Source: CAVTYH01 sp963773875 (lineage in GTDB: Bacteria; Planctomycetota; Planctomycetia; Pirellulales; JADZDJ01). From it: DNA of 64,000 nt. The notes below the pieces were generated by a model, which saw only the letters and a list, made by a program, of their open reading frames with translations, did no database searches and was not told where the DNA came from. The stretch covers positions 868,001-932,000 of the forward strand of contig CAVZCV010000006.1 in assembly GCA_963773875.1 (NCBI GenBank), written 5' to 3'. Position numbers and translations under genes: made by a program. The stretch's first letter is position 1. Every line of letters starts with the position of its first letter. Positions 54,438 through 63,062 of this stretch are shown here, piece after piece.

Positions 54438-55169
54438 ATGCGATTCGATGTGCTGACCCTGTTTCCGGAAATCTTCTCCGGCTACCTGGGGCAAAGCCTC
54501 TTGAAGTTGGCGATCGAGCGTGGGCTGGTTCAAGTGCAACTGCACAACATTCGCGATTGGGCCGGCGGCAAGCATCGGCAGGTCGACGATCGTCCCTACG
54601 GCGGCGGGCCGGGCATGCTGCTTAAAGTCGAGCCGGTTGTGGAGTGCGTCGAAGCGGTGCAGCAAGTGGCCGAGCCGGGACATTTGGTTATGCTCACGCC
54701 AACAGGCCGGAAGCTGAATCAAGCCGTTGTCGAAGAACTCGCTACAAAGCGAAGGCTCGTTTTGCTGTGCGGCCGCTACGAAGGGTTTGACGATCGAGTG
54801 CGGCAGATACTGCAGCCGGATGAAATTTCGATTGGCGATTACATCCTCGGTGGCGGCGAAGTTCCGGCGATGGTGCTTATCGACGCCGTGGTGCGCTTGG
54901 TTCCAGGCGTATTGGGCGATGACGAAAGTGCGCGGCGGGATTCGTTTTCCGCGTCCGATGACGGCGGGCAGCGAATCCTGGAAGGCGGGCACTACACCCG
55001 ACCGCGCGAATTTCGCGGCTTGCGGGTGCCCGAGGTGCTGCTGACCGGCGACCATGAATCGATCGCAAAGTGGCGCGAGGAGCAAAGCTTACAAATCACT
55101 CGGGAGCGGAGGCGAGATTTGCTCTCGCCGACCAAATTTGCGCCATCGGAAAAGTCGCCGAAAAAATAG
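54438..55169 (+). CDS. trmD: tRNA (guanine-N1)-methyltransferase
   Basis: 243 residues. MRFDVLTLFPEIFSGYLGQSLL, HNIRDWAGGKHRQVDDRPYGGGPGML, LCGRYEGFDDRVRQ (knot), and ISIGDYILGGGEVPAMVLIDAVVRLVPGVLGDDESA are all TrmD motifs. It methylates G37 of tRNA, protecting the reading frame. C-terminal helices end with a Lys/Ser-rich tail. Usual length 240-260. Confidence 0.97.
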   Translation: MRFDVLTLFPEIFSGYLGQSLLKLAIERGLVQVQLHNIRDWAGGKHRQVDDRPYGGGPGMLLKVEPVVECVEAVQQVAEPGHLVMLTPTGRKLNQAVVEELATKRRLVLLCGRYEGFDDRVRQILQPDEISIGDYILGGGEVPAMVLIDAVVRLVPGVLGDDESARRDSFSASDDGGQRILEGGHYTRPREFRGLRVPEVLLTGDHESIAKWREEQSLQITRERRRDLLSPTKFAPSEKSPKK

Positions 55170-55217
55170 TTGGACTCGCGATGTTAAGCAGTTATCTGCC
55201 AATGGTTAATCGTGATA

Positions 55218-55269
55218 TCGATGCTCATTGCCAAGGATGTGCATCGATCCCCTTGGGAATGGGCATCGA
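55218..55269 (+). promoter_or_regulatory. Hairpin in the rplS leader, candidate L19 autoregulatory element
   Basis: A 19-bp stem (55218-55236 with 55251-55269; 17 Watson-Crick pairs, one G-U, one G-G mismatch) encloses a 14-base loop, 61 bases before the rplS ATG. No T-run follows. L19 leader RNAs that control rplS are known in other phyla; a similar role here is inference. Confidence 0.5.
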
Positions 55270-55330
55270 ACGGTGTAAAATACCAAACCCAAAACACAAT
55301 AATCTCTTAGCCGCAAATTAAGGTCGTTTT

Positions 55331-55738
55331 ATGAGCCAGGCCATTCTCGAGCTGGTGGAAAAGTCCAGCCTCAAAGCCGACGTGCCAGAGTTCGCCATTG
55401 GCGATACGGTCGACGTCCACACGCGCATTCTGGAAGGCGAAAAGGAACGCATTCAGATCTTCAACGGCGTGGTGATTGCCCGGAGTGGATCGGGCAGCCG
55501 CGAAATGTTTACAGTCCGCCGCATCGTGCAGGGCGAAGGAGTGGAGCGGAAGTTCCCGCTCAATTCTCCGAAGATCGCCAAGATTGAAGTCAAGCGCAGC
55601 GGCGTGGTGCGCCGAGCCAAATTGTACTTCCTCCGCGATCGTGTGGGAAAAGCTGTGAAGCTGCGTCAACGCCGCGGCGAAAAGACGCCAATTGTGCCAG
55701 GCGAGGAAGCGGCGCAGCCAGTTGGCGCGAAGAAGTAG
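55331..55738 (+). CDS. rplS: 50S ribosomal protein L19
   Basis: 135 residues. IGDTVDVHTRILEGEKERIQIFNGVVIARSGSGSREMFTVRRI and GEGVERKFPLNSPKIAKIEVKRSGVVRRAKLYFLRDRVGKAVKL are canonical L19. A short Pro/Ala tail follows. The 160-base leader carries a strong hairpin. Confidence 0.97.
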   Translation: MSQAILELVEKSSLKADVPEFAIGDTVDVHTRILEGEKERIQIFNGVVIARSGSGSREMFTVRRIVQGEGVERKFPLNSPKIAKIEVKRSGVVRRAKLYFLRDRVGKAVKLRQRRGEKTPIVPGEEAAQPVGAKK

Positions 55739-55768
55739 AAGCAGATCAGTTTGACCGAACTGGGTGCC

Positions 55769-56212
55769 ATGGAATTATCCACCATGCGCTGGACTGCAGC
55801 GATCTATGTATGGTGGACCCAACGACGTCGGCCAAAGCCACTTGGATATTTGGGCGAGCGGGCTGCGGAAAAGTTTCTCAAGCGAAAAGGCTATAAGATC
55901 GTCGCGCGAGGACTGCGGCTGCGCGGCGAGGAATTGGACCTCGTTGCCGTCGATGGACGAACGATAGTATTTGTCGAAGTGAAAACCCGCCGCGGCCCAC
56001 GATTTGGTCATCCAACCGAGGCGGTTGACAAGCGAAAGCAACGGAGGATCACGCGCGGGGCACTCGTGTTTCTCAAGCGGCATCAACTGCTCGAACACAA
56101 GTCGCGATTCGATATCGTAGCAATCACTTGGCCCGAGTCGGCAAAGAAACCGACGATCGAGCACTTTTCAGCAGCATTCGAGGCGGTTGGCAGCGAGGGG
56201 ATGTTTAGCTGA
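55769..56212 (+). CDS. YraN/UPF0102 family endonuclease-like protein
   Basis: 147 residues from the ATG at 55769 (TTG at 55751 is an alternative). LGYLGERAAEKFLKRKGYKIVARGLRLRGEELDLVAVDGRTIVFVEVKTRR carries the Holliday-junction-resolvase-like E-x-D-x-V and V-E-V-K-x-R core. Length and order after rplS fit the usual rplS-rnhB-yraN arrangement, though rnhB is missing. Confidence 0.88.
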   Translation: MELSTMRWTAAIYVWWTQRRRPKPLGYLGERAAEKFLKRKGYKIVARGLRLRGEELDLVAVDGRTIVFVEVKTRRGPRFGHPTEAVDKRKQRRITRGALVFLKRHQLLEHKSRFDIVAITWPESAKKPTIEHFSAAFEAVGSEGMFS

Positions 56213-56248
56213 GCGGCAAGATTTGCGACCGCTCCGGTCGGTCACTTT

Positions 56249-56968
56249 CTAGTTTGTATCGCATAATGCCGCCGCCTGGATTGCCGTTAGCTTTTCAATT
56301 CCGCCGCGTGCTAATTTCACTAGCGTCTGCAATTCTTCCTCGCTAAACGTTGCCTCCTCGCCTGTGCCTTGCACTTCGATGAAGCGGCCATTGCCGGTCA
56401 TTACCACGTTCATATCGACGGCGGCTTCCACATCCTCGGAGTAGTCGAGATCCAAGAGCGGCACGCTGTCGACAATACCGACGCTAATCGCGGCAATGCT
56501 GCTGGTTAGCGGCTTCTGGTCTGGATCGAACGATTCACCGATTGCGGACAGTGCATCGACTAAGGCAATGTAAGCTCCGGTAATGCTGGCGGTGCGTGTG
56601 CCGCCGTCGGCGTCGAGTACGTCGCAGTCGATAGCAATTGTTCGCTCGCCGATGGCGTCCAGATTGATGATCGCACGCAAACTACGACCGATCAGCCGTT
56701 GAATCTCGGTGGTCCTGCCATCGGTCTTGCCATCGCGCTCTCGCCGCTTCCGCGGGCTCGTACTGCCGGGCAGCATGTTATATTCCGCCGTGAGCCAGCC
56801 GCGACCCTTTCCCGCCATCCAGTCGGGCACTTTTGGATCGACCGACGCGGTGCAAAGCACCGTGGTACCGCCCGCTTGAATCAGCACGCTGCCGGGCGCC
56901 GTACGGGTAAAGCGCCGCACAATTTTCAGCGGACGAAGCTCGTCAGGCTGCCGACCATCATTTCGCAT
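56249..56968 (-). CDS. rph: Ribonuclease PH
   Basis: 239 residues. MRNDGRQPDELRPLKIVRRFTRTAPGSVLIQAGGTTVLCTASVD, MLPGSTSPRKRRERDGKTDGRTTEIQRLIGRSLRAI and DCDVLDADGGTRTASITGAYIALVDA match RNase PH. It trims tRNA 3' ends by phosphorolysis. Ends convergent with yraN. Confidence 0.96.
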   Translation of the reverse strand: MRNDGRQPDELRPLKIVRRFTRTAPGSVLIQAGGTTVLCTASVDPKVPDWMAGKGRGWLTAEYNMLPGSTSPRKRRERDGKTDGRTTEIQRLIGRSLRAIINLDAIGERTIAIDCDVLDADGGTRTASITGAYIALVDALSAIGESFDPDQKPLTSSIAAISVGIVDSVPLLDLDYSEDVEAAVDMNVVMTGNGRFIEVQGTGEEATFSEEELQTLVKLARGGIEKLTAIQAAALCDTN

Positions 56969-56999
56969 TTGCTTGAGATCTGAGATTGAAATTTGGAAT

Positions 57000-57908
57000 T
57001 TATCTACTTAAAAGCCAAGCCAGGATTCCCTTCTGCACGTGCAGTCGATTCGCGGCCTGCTGCACGACAACACTATTCGGACCGTCGATCACCTCGTCGG
57101 TCACTTCTTCGCCGCGGTGGGCGGGCAAACAGTGCATGAAGTAGGCCTTACCGGCGTGCTTCATGAGCGCGGCATTAACCTGATAACTGGCAAAGTCGCG
57201 GCGGCGTTTGGCCGATTCGGCTTCCTGGCCCATGCTAGTCCAGACGTCGGTATAGACGGCAGTGGCGTCGTGAACTGCGGCCGCGGGGTCTTCGGTCGTC
57301 TTCAAGTCAAGCTGCGGGATTTTCTTTTTGAACCGTGCGATATCATCGCCCGAGAATTGATATCCCTTCGGCGATGCCACGACGATTTGCATGCCCAATC
57401 GCCCGCAACCTTCAACGAGACTTCGCGCCACATTGTTGGCATCGCCGACGTAAGCCAGCTTCGTTCCCGGAAGCGGCCCAACAAGTTCGCGCAGCGTGTA
57501 CAAATCGGCAATCGCCTGGCACGGGTGGGCATAATCTGTCAGCCCGTTAATCACGGGGCACGTACTGTGTTTCGCAAGTTCTACCACGGTTTGATGACGA
57601 TTGGCACGAATCACAATGCCATCCACATATTGGCTGAGCACGCGACCGAAATCGGACATGCTTTCGCGCGAGCCGAAGCCTACATCGCTACCCAAAAACA
57701 AGCTGCCGCCGCCGAGCTGAATCATACCGGCTTCAAAACTGACCCGGGTCCGCAGCGACGGCTTCTCGAACAACATGCCGATCGCGCGGCCAGGCAGCAA
57801 CGCCTCACGCTTGCCTTGATCGAATTTGGCCTTCAAATCAGCTGTGATGGCGAAAATTCGCTCGATTTCCGCGGTCGAAAGATCGGTAACGTGCAGCAAA
57901 TGCGGCAT
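57000..57908 (-). CDS. argF: Ornithine carbamoyltransferase
   Basis: 302 residues. MPHLLHVTDLSTAEIERIFAI, the carbamoyl phosphate motif FEKPSLRTRVSFEAGM, CPVINGLTDYAHPCQAIADLYT (HPxQ), the ornithine segment DVWTSMGQEAESAKRR and HCLPAHRGEEVTDEVIDG identify OTC. Converts ornithine and carbamoyl phosphate to citrulline. Last gene of argB-argD-argF on the minus strand. Its leader shares a 20-base sequence with that of argD. Confidence 0.97.
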   Translation of the reverse strand: MPHLLHVTDLSTAEIERIFAITADLKAKFDQGKREALLPGRAIGMLFEKPSLRTRVSFEAGMIQLGGGSLFLGSDVGFGSRESMSDFGRVLSQYVDGIVIRANRHQTVVELAKHSTCPVINGLTDYAHPCQAIADLYTLRELVGPLPGTKLAYVGDANNVARSLVEGCGRLGMQIVVASPKGYQFSGDDIARFKKKIPQLDLKTTEDPAAAVHDATAVYTDVWTSMGQEAESAKRRRDFASYQVNAALMKHAGKAYFMHCLPAHRGEEVTDEVIDGPNSVVVQQAANRLHVQKGILAWLLSR

Positions 57909-57991
57909 GATGAATTCGTCGGTGGTCCGTTGTCAGTTGTTCGTTGCCGGCATACAGATCGACCGTTCCGGTCGGTAGTGTTCTTGCGCGG

Positions 57992-59200
57992 TTAATTCGT
58001 TGTCGCCGTTTTCATCACGTCGCTCAAAATATCGCAGCCCTCGTGCACTTGCTCTTCGGAAATATTCAGCGCCGGCAAGAGCCGCAGCACCACGCCGTGC
58101 GTGCAATTAATCAGCAAGCGGCGATCGAGGCACGCTTTCACAACGGGCGCGCCTTCTGTAGTGAGTTCCACGCCAATCATTGTGCCCAGCACGCGCACTT
58201 CACGAATCGCGGGGATGCGCGATTTAAGTTCATCGAGCCGCGAGCGAAATACTTCGCCAATTCGACGACCGTGTTCAAGCAAATTCTCATTCTCAACCGC
58301 TTCGATGTACGCCAGTCCCGCTCGCGCGGCGATTGGATTCCCGCCGAACGTGGCCGCATGCATCCCGGGTCGCAAGCTAGGGGCGATTTCCGGTTTCACC
58401 AGCATCGCGCCGCCAGCAATTCCACCGCAGAGCGCTTTGGCCAGCGTCATCACGTCGGGAGTCACGCCATAATGCTGATAGGCGAACCACTCGCCGGTCC
58501 GGCCGCAGCCGGATTGCACTTCGTCGAACATCAAGAGCAAATCGTTCTCGTCGCACAATTGACGCAAGCCCGGCAGGAATTTTGGAGGCGGAATATTGAT
58601 GCCGCCTTCGCCTTGCACCGGCTCAACGAGAATTGCGGCGGTTTCCTTGTCGATCAGCTTCTTGACCGCTTCCAGATCGCCAAACGGTGCGTACACGAAT
58701 CCGGCCATCAAGGGCCCAAGCCCTTCATGATATTTCGGCTGGGCAGTGGCCGACGTGGAACCCAGCGTGCGGCCGTGAAACCCGCCAGTGAATGTGATAA
58801 TTTTGTAGCGATCCTTCGGGGTGTGCAGTCTCGCAAGTTTGATTGCGGCTTCATTTGCTTCCGTGCCGGAGTTGCAAAAGAATGCTTGAGCGCCAAAGCT
58901 GCGATCGGAAAGCGCTTGTGCCCATAGCCCTTGCCACGGCGTGTGCCAGGTGTTGGGCACGTGAATGAGTGTAGCCACCTGTTCCTGCACCGCTTCTACG
59001 ACCGCCTGCGGACAGTGCCCCAGCAAATTGCAGCCCCAGCCTGGGAAGAAATCGAGATAGCGATTGCCCTCGGCATCCCATACATGCGAACCTTCACCGC
59101 GCACCAGCGACACCGGAAACCGGGTGTAGTTGGGCACGACAAACTTCCTAAACAGCTCAATGGTCTCGACTGAGGACATGTTTGTTTCAGTTGCAGGCAT
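57992..59200 (-). CDS. argD: Acetylornithine aminotransferase
   Basis: 402 residues. FFPGWGCNLLGHCPQAVVEA, FFCNSGTEANEAAIKLAR, TGGFHGRTLGSTSATAQPKY, the pyridoxal phosphate Asp in LLLMFDEVQSGCGRTGEWFAYQHYG and Lys in VMTLAKALCGG, typical class III aminotransferase. Fourth step of ornithine synthesis, placed directly between argB and argF. Confidence 0.95.
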   Translation of the reverse strand: MPATETNMSSVETIELFRKFVVPNYTRFPVSLVRGEGSHVWDAEGNRYLDFFPGWGCNLLGHCPQAVVEAVQEQVATLIHVPNTWHTPWQGLWAQALSDRSFGAQAFFCNSGTEANEAAIKLARLHTPKDRYKIITFTGGFHGRTLGSTSATAQPKYHEGLGPLMAGFVYAPFGDLEAVKKLIDKETAAILVEPVQGEGGINIPPPKFLPGLRQLCDENDLLLMFDEVQSGCGRTGEWFAYQHYGVTPDVMTLAKALCGGIAGGAMLVKPEIAPSLRPGMHAATFGGNPIAARAGLAYIEAVENENLLEHGRRIGEVFRSRLDELKSRIPAIREVRVLGTMIGVELTTEGAPVVKACLDRRLLINCTHGVVLRLLPALNISEEQVHEGCDILSDVMKTATTN

Positions 59201-59419
59201 TGCGGTTGTCCGTTGTCAGTTGTTCGTGGTTTGCTTCAGGGTACGGAAACATTGCCCGAGCGAATCGATCAGGAGGAAAAATGTCATGACCTCACAATTG
59301 GCTTGGGGGTTCGCGATGTCCATTGCGGTCTAATTCGGCCAAAGGGCAATTAGTTCTCGTCTTCGAAGCTTTTCGCCCGGGATGCTATCGGCAAATGCAA
59401 CCGACCACGCAAAACAGGA

Positions 59420-60325
59420 CTACTGCGATTCATCGCGCATCATTTCGGTGCCGACGCCGCGGTTGGTGTAAATTTCCAAAAGCAGCGAATGCCGCAACCG
59501 ACCGTCAATAATATGAATTTTCCGCACGCCTTTGTTCAACGTCTCCAAGCAGGCTTCGACTTTAGGAATCATGCCGCTTTCAATGGCCCCGTCAGTAATC
59601 AGTTGTTGTGCTTGCGTTGCGGTCAGGGAGTTGATCAGCGTCCGCGCATCGTCCTTTTTGCGCCGCACGCCATTCACATCGCTCAGAAAAATCAACTTCT
59701 CGGCACCTAAGGCCGTGGCAACGGCGGTGGCGGCCGTGTCCGCATTTACGTTAAGCTTCTGGCCGTTCTCGCCCATGCATATTGACGGAATCACAGGCAC
59801 GATGCCGGCGTAGCACAGATTTTCAATTGTGGTGCGATCGACCTTCGTCACTTTGCCGACGTGGCCCAAATCGATTTCGCTTCCGTCATCGCCTTTAATC
59901 GCGATTCGTTCGCCGAAAAGCACGTTTGTTGTATGGAAATTCAGCGGCGCCGCTCGACCGCCGTATTCTTCGATTCGTTGAAAGATCGCTTCGCAAGTCT
60001 CGTAGGCCAATACCTGCTCAACGATTTTGAGCGTGGCATCGTCCGTGTATCGACGACCTTGAATTTTTTTGGGCTCTAATCCCGCGGCGGCCATCGCACG
60101 ATCGATCGCCGCTCCACCGCCATGCACCACGACCGGCCGCATGCCAACGCTTTCCATGAATACAATGTCCAAGAGCAGATGCCGCAGATGGTTCGGATCC
60201 TCCATCACGCTGCCGCCAAGCTTGATGACCGTGATCTTGTCGCGGAATCGCCGGATCCAACCGAGCGCTTCAATGAGCACATCGGCCTTTTCAATGGCAT
60301 GCAGGTGATGTTTGGCGATTGTCAC
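59420..60325 (-). CDS. argB: Acetylglutamate kinase
   Basis: 301 residues. RDKITVIKLGGSVMEDPNHL, RPVVVHGGGAAIDRAMAAAGLEPKKIQGRRYTDDATL, YAGIVPVIPSICMGENGQKLNVNADTAATAVATALGAEKLIFLSDVNGV and GMIPKVEACLETLNKGVRKIHIIDGRLRHSLLLEI match NAGK. The longer N-terminal helix (about 25 residues before the kinase core) is of the arginine-inhibited type. Phosphorylates N-acetylglutamate. Confidence 0.96.
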   Translation of the reverse strand: MTIAKHHLHAIEKADVLIEALGWIRRFRDKITVIKLGGSVMEDPNHLRHLLLDIVFMESVGMRPVVVHGGGAAIDRAMAAAGLEPKKIQGRRYTDDATLKIVEQVLAYETCEAIFQRIEEYGGRAAPLNFHTTNVLFGERIAIKGDDGSEIDLGHVGKVTKVDRTTIENLCYAGIVPVIPSICMGENGQKLNVNADTAATAVATALGAEKLIFLSDVNGVRRKKDDARTLINSLTATQAQQLITDGAIESGMIPKVEACLETLNKGVRKIHIIDGRLRHSLLLEIYTNRGVGTEMMRDESQ

Positions 60326-60502
60326 TGAGCGAGGGACGCCTGTTGCGGGTGAGATTTATTCGCCGCTTACGGGCTTAGCCAATCGGAGGCAGTTGATCTG
60401 CAATTACTACAATCGGACGAGCGAAACTCATTATTCTAAATTTCCTTGGTGGGGTGTCAACGAGCCTTATGTGACCTGAGCGGCCAATGTTGGCGACTTT
60501 AC

Positions 60503-61030
60503 TCACGACTTCCAAACAAACCGGTACAACTTGTTTTTCCACGGTCCAGCGTAATCAACGCCGATTCGGGGCGTGCGCTGGATCTTCGATCGGCTAACGA
60601 GCACTCCACGGTCTTCGATCCACAATCCAGTCTCTTCCGTGGCGGACCGCGTGTTTTGGCGTTGATCGATTTTGAGTCCTTTGGTCAATCGACCAGGGCC
60701 AGTGAACTCACCAGCAGCGCGGAACAGCACGGCCGACGGATAGCCTTCTCTTGCGGTGACCACGTTGAGCATCCAGTGCATGCCATAGCAGAGATAGACG
60801 TACCAATGCCCCGCGGGTCCGAACATGACCGCCGTGCGCGGCGTGCAACCGGCCTTGGCGTGACAGGCCAAATCGTGCGGACCAACGTATGCCTCGACTT
60901 CGTAAATGATTGCCACGTGCTCCATCTGGCCGATTCGCCTGATGAGCGATTTACCGAGCAACTCCCGCGCAACCGACAGAGCAGGGCGAGCGAAGAATTC
61001 TTGATTCAGAATCTGACCGGCGATCGACAT
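60503..61030 (-). CDS. DNA-3-methyladenine glycosylase (AAG/Mpg family)
   Basis: 175 residues from the ATG at 61030, where SIAGQILNQEFFARPALSVARELLGKSL starts the family. Catalytic Glu and the intercalating region appear in IYEVEAYVGPHDLACHAKAGCTPRTAVMFGPAGHWYVYLCYGMHWMLNVV; GPGRLTKGLKID is the usual C-terminal motif. Excises alkylated purines. The annotated length is a little short, but the motif order is complete. Confidence 0.92.
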   Translation of the reverse strand: MSIAGQILNQEFFARPALSVARELLGKSLIRRIGQMEHVAIIYEVEAYVGPHDLACHAKAGCTPRTAVMFGPAGHWYVYLCYGMHWMLNVVTAREGYPSAVLFRAAGEFTGPGRLTKGLKIDQRQNTRSATEETGLWIEDRGVLVSRSKIQRTPRIGVDYAGPWKNKLYRFVWKS

Positions 61031-61149
61031 TGCTGCAATTTCAAACCCAAAGAGTGATAAAGAAGCCAGGAAACCAGGAAATGTTGTTTCCTGAAGCAAC
61101 GATATTTTCGTGGTTGCTTGGTTTCCTTACAGAATGCTCTTGTTTCGTG

Positions 61150-62358
61150 CTATTCACCTCCCCTTTGGCTGCGATTTTCAAACAGTGCCACGCTCGCGGT
61201 AAATCCGTGCAGAAAGTTTTTGCCGCCGACGGGGCCGATTTCGCCTTGTGCAAAAAAGCCGGCAAGCGGAATATCGCCGAGGATTTCTTGAACGCAACCA
61301 GCATCATGATCGGCGGTGGAAAACAAGCGCGTGCCGCGGCCGTTACAGGTAAATAGCAGCGCACCGCGAGCCTGAGAACCATCGCCTGTTTTCGATGCCG
61401 TTAACAACTCGCGCAAATCTTCGTCGGCGGTCTGCTCATCGCGAATATGAAACTGAACGGTTTGACCGGCGCGGATGAAGTCGCCGACCGCAATGGCGCC
61501 GGACTGTGGATCGGCGCCGACGACGTTTCGCACCAGAAAATCCCCTCGGCGAAACTCATCCTGATATTCGCTGAGCACGCGGCCCACATGCACGCCGCGG
61601 CGAACGAGCTTCTGATCATGATCGGAGAGCGAATCGAACACTTGCTGCAGGCGCACAAGCGCCGGTGCACCGCCGAGTTCGTGAATCACATTTTGCTCGG
61701 CCTTCGTGACTACAAACGGCTGCCCGATGGGGCGACATCCTTGCGAGACGACACTGCGAATACGTACCGCGCCTGAAATGACTGCCGCGACGCCGCCTTG
61801 GTCGAATGTCTCGCGCCCCATGATCAAAAGATTCTCGCCCGGTGCCACGCCACCGGAAGCCATCCCGCCAAGGACAGGCACGCCGGGTCGGTCTTCATTC
61901 AACCGGCGGATCAGTTCATCGGCAGGAAAGCTGAACGGCTCGCCCAGCAATAGCATTGCCGATCCGTGCGGCCATTCGTCCGTCAATTCGCTCGGCCAGC
62001 CAGTGAAACTGCCGCCTTCCGGTGTTGTAGCGAAATCGAGATGCATGAGATGCACGTTGGATTCTGGCAACGAAGCCAGCCACAGTGCGACGGCGGGCTG
62101 TGATTCGATTTCCCGCGCCCCAGCGACGATCGATTCCCCGGTACAGCCGATGATCACGTCGGTTTCAATCGCATCGCATAACCGCGGTGCTGCAGTGGCG
62201 AGATTCTCCGCATGGTGTGACGAGAAAAACACAATTCCTAAATTCGGCTTTTCGTCGAGGTCCGCGAGCGCACGTCGGCAGACTTCATCCACAGCCTGAG
62301 CGGTATCGTCTAGTGTGGAGACTGCGGCGGCAAAATGTAATGAGGAAAGCGCTGTCAT
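61150..62358 (-). CDS. FIST N- and C-domain signal transduction protein
   Basis: 402 residues. FIST_N: IVFFSSHHAENLATAAPRLCDAIETDVIIGCTGESIVAG, PVLGGMASGG. FIST_C: VVSQGCRPIGQPFVVTKAEQNVIHELGGAPALVRLQQVF, GALLFTCNGRGTRLF, HDAGCVQEILGDIPLAGFFAQGEIGPVGGKNFLHGFTASVALF. FIST domains are thought to bind small ligands such as amino acids, often with two-component systems; no such partner is adjacent. Confidence 0.9.
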   Translation of the reverse strand: MTALSSLHFAAAVSTLDDTAQAVDEVCRRALADLDEKPNLGIVFFSSHHAENLATAAPRLCDAIETDVIIGCTGESIVAGAREIESQPAVALWLASLPESNVHLMHLDFATTPEGGSFTGWPSELTDEWPHGSAMLLLGEPFSFPADELIRRLNEDRPGVPVLGGMASGGVAPGENLLIMGRETFDQGGVAAVISGAVRIRSVVSQGCRPIGQPFVVTKAEQNVIHELGGAPALVRLQQVFDSLSDHDQKLVRRGVHVGRVLSEYQDEFRRGDFLVRNVVGADPQSGAIAVGDFIRAGQTVQFHIRDEQTADEDLRELLTASKTGDGSQARGALLFTCNGRGTRLFSTADHDAGCVQEILGDIPLAGFFAQGEIGPVGGKNFLHGFTASVALFENRSQRGGE

Positions 62359-62397
62359 AAAGGTTTTCCGTCAGCGAAGACCGGTCGCTGCACCGGT

Positions 62398-62859
62398 TCA
62401 TTGAATCTCAAAGATCGCTTCCACTTCGACCGCCATGTTCCCTGGCAGCGAAGTCGCGCCAACAGCGCTCCGGGCTCCGACACCGACATCGGGTCCAAAC
62501 ACTTCGGCCATCAACTCACTAAAACCATTAATGATCGCCGGCTGCTGATGGAATTCCGGCGTGCAATTCACCAGGCCCAAGGTTTTGACAATACGTTTCA
62601 CACGATCCAGGCTACCCAGCGCGCTGCGGAGTGACGCTAGTATCGACAAGCCAGTTTGACGCGCAGCGGCTTTGCCGGTATCGGCGTCCAAATCAGCGCC
62701 GATGCGGCCGGTGATCAAGCTTTTGTCGGCCTTTAGCGGACCGTGGCCGGATAGATACGCGAGATTGCCAACAATGACGACGGGCTTGTAGAGGCCCATC
62801 GGTTTTGGCGCCGGCGGCAGTTCGAGTTTGAGTTCAGCAAGTCGGGCTTCGGCGCTCAC
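62398..62859 (-). CDS. RidA (YjgF/YER057c/UK114) family protein
   Basis: 153 residues from the GTG at 62859, chosen because a GGAG lies eight bases upstream; the ATG at 62979 gives a poor extension. VVIVGNLAYLSGHGPLKADKSLITGRIG, ARQTGLSILASLRSALGSLDRVKRIVKTLGLVNCTPEFHQQPAIINGFSELMAEVFG and GARSAVGATSLPGNMAVEVEAIFEI match RidA. It likely deaminates reactive enamine/imines or has a related role; Arg in GARSAVG is the active position. Confidence 0.9.
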   Translation of the reverse strand: MSAEARLAELKLELPPAPKPMGLYKPVVIVGNLAYLSGHGPLKADKSLITGRIGADLDADTGKAAARQTGLSILASLRSALGSLDRVKRIVKTLGLVNCTPEFHQQPAIINGFSELMAEVFGPDVGVGARSAVGATSLPGNMAVEVEAIFEIQ

Positions 62860-63062
62860 AGGCGGCTCCGAGAAGGAATCATTTTGGAAAATATTATCAG
62901 TTCTCACGATATGCTGCTTTGGTTGCACTGAAAAGGTGCAGAGCTGTAAATGATTGCGTATACTTCCTAAGCATTGCATTTGAATCGATTGATCTTTCTT
63001 TTGACGCGCAAGGCAAAAAGCGGCTTAGGCATTTCGCCACTCGCTCACCCCGATACCTCTTC

